This document shows, in pieces, positions 4,925-5,611 of a stretch of DNA of 5,611 nt. A program made the position numbers and the translations under genes. The stretch is from Alphaproteobacteria bacterium. GTDB taxonomy: Bacteria > Pseudomonadota > Alphaproteobacteria > RF32 > CAG-239. The notes beneath the pieces were generated by a model, which saw only the letters and a program-made list of their open reading frames with translations, was not told the origin of the DNA and made no database searches. The stretch spans positions 1 to 5,611 of the forward strand of contig JAFUXW010000072.1 in the NCBI GenBank assembly GCA_017477035.1, read 5' to 3'. Positions within the stretch are counted from its first letter, which is position 1, and every line of letters begins with the position of its first letter.

Positions 4925-5611
4925 ATGTCCAGAGTGGAAAATTCACAAAAACCTAAAGGTAAAAAGGCAGGAAAAAGACGTTACAAAACCTTTATTTACA
5001 ATGTTTCTTGGTGGTGGAGAGGTATAAATTTTGAGTTTGATAGTAGTTATATATATAAAAGAGTTGAAACTGTTAGGTACAAAAATGGTCATACAGTACA
5101 AAAAATCACTCTTCCAAAATTCAAACGATGGAAATATGTCACTCGTGTTCAAGAAGTAGCATATTTTGCAAAGTTTTTAGCTGAAACCAAAGAATTTTCA
5201 AACTTAAAGCCATTTACTATTGATTTTACATATACAAGGCATAAGAAGTACAAGTACAAAAGTCTTGCCAAAATAAGAGATGATTATACGAAGAAAGTGT
5301 ATAATAGTTTACGTTATTATGGAGAAAATGATGTTGAAATGGTTTATATGACAGAAGGAAAGAACAAAAGGCTCAATCTTCACGGTTGCATTGATAAATC
5401 ACGTATTGAAAACCAACAACACATATTGAAACAATCTGCAAGCACATATAGAAACGAATATAAAGAGATTAATTACAGGAATATGTTACAAATTAAAGAT
5501 AATTATGATGATATTGACGGTGGAAGTTATGGTTGGATTGGATATATGAATAAAGGAAATCGCTCTGAAAATGGTCTATATCTGTCTAGTGCTTTAAGAA
5601 ATAGGATACAA
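4925..5611 (+). CDS. Rolling-circle Rep-like protein, partial (3' end outside window)
   Basis: The first 229 residues are present and the frame is still open at the window end. AGGAG lies 8 bases before the ATG; another ATG at 4918 opens only a 12-residue frame. The N-terminus is strongly basic (KPKGKKAGKRRYK at 9-21). Three motifs appear in the order and spacing of HUH/rolling-circle initiators: FTIDFTY (97-103) like motif I, RLNLHGC (149-155) where the metal-binding motif II is expected, and WIGYMNKG (204-211) with YxxK (Tyr207, Lys210) like the catalytic motif III. Motif II has Asn151-Leu-His153, so the first His of a classical HUH is absent. If the assignment is right it would nick and replicate a small plasmid, phage or satellite. 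I do not recognise an exact family; a diverged or unrelated protein remains possible. Confidence 0.5.
   Translation, partial: MSRVENSQKPKGKKAGKRRYKTFIYNVSWWWRGINFEFDSSYIYKRVETVRYKNGHTVQKITLPKFKRWKYVTRVQEVAYFAKFLAETKEFSNLKPFTIDFTYTRHKKYKYKSLAKIRDDYTKKVYNSLRYYGENDVEMVYMTEGKNKRLNLHGCIDKSRIENQQHILKQSASTYRNEYKEINYRNMLQIKDNYDDIDGGSYGWIGYMNKGNRSENGLYLSSALRNRIQ

Noticed and set aside
4943..5152. 69-aa minus-strand frame inside the Rep-like gene
   Set aside because: It is antisense to a longer frame with a good ribosome binding site and protein motifs.
1..5611. CRISPR array, tRNA or rRNA gene, toxin-antitoxin pair
   Set aside because: I found no regularly spaced repeats, no complete cloverleaf, and no pair of small genes with the features of known toxin-antitoxin families.

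Overview
The window looks like the end of an integrated mobile element (a prophage or phage-like integrative element) in a fairly AT-rich alphaproteobacterium, followed by a more AT-rich stretch with the start of an unrelated gene. The host assignment is inference. It rests on the DUF2924 + large serine recombinase pair and on a DUF6362-like protein, both of which I associate mainly with Alphaproteobacteria and their phages. Hand counts on single 60-base lines gave about 42% GC in the recombinase gene and about 30-35% in the last gene.

Layout. All element genes lie on the minus strand and read right to left. (1) An integration operon starts at 4321: a 49-aa unrecognised microprotein, a DUF2924 protein and a 554-aa large serine recombinase. 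Each joint is a 4-base ATGA overlap, so the three are probably translationally coupled. (2) A gene for a small sigma-70-like factor (1427-1918) follows a 167-bp gap. (3) A replication/regulation operon starts at 1367: a 68-aa unrecognised protein, a DUF6291-type phage replisome-organiser-like protein and a DUF6362-like HTH protein, with 11- and 8-base overlaps. (4) A GC-rich hairpin lies at the left edge (38-65).

From 4322 to 4924 there is no gene. This stretch holds a probable promoter element for the recombinase operon, an iterated GTAAAAC operator-like array, an orphan rho-independent terminator on the plus strand and two further hairpins. A plus-strand gene then starts at 4925 and runs off the window. 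Its motifs resemble a rolling-circle replication initiator, with one expected His replaced.

The most interesting signal is a 28-bp motif, TGTGAC - 14 bp - CGGAGGTG, found twice with identical spacing. One copy is in front of the recombinase operon. The other overlaps the stop codon of the sigma-like gene, in front of the replication operon. It could be the promoter read by the element's own sigma-like factor, which would link excision/integration and replication in one regulon. This is inference from two copies in one window.
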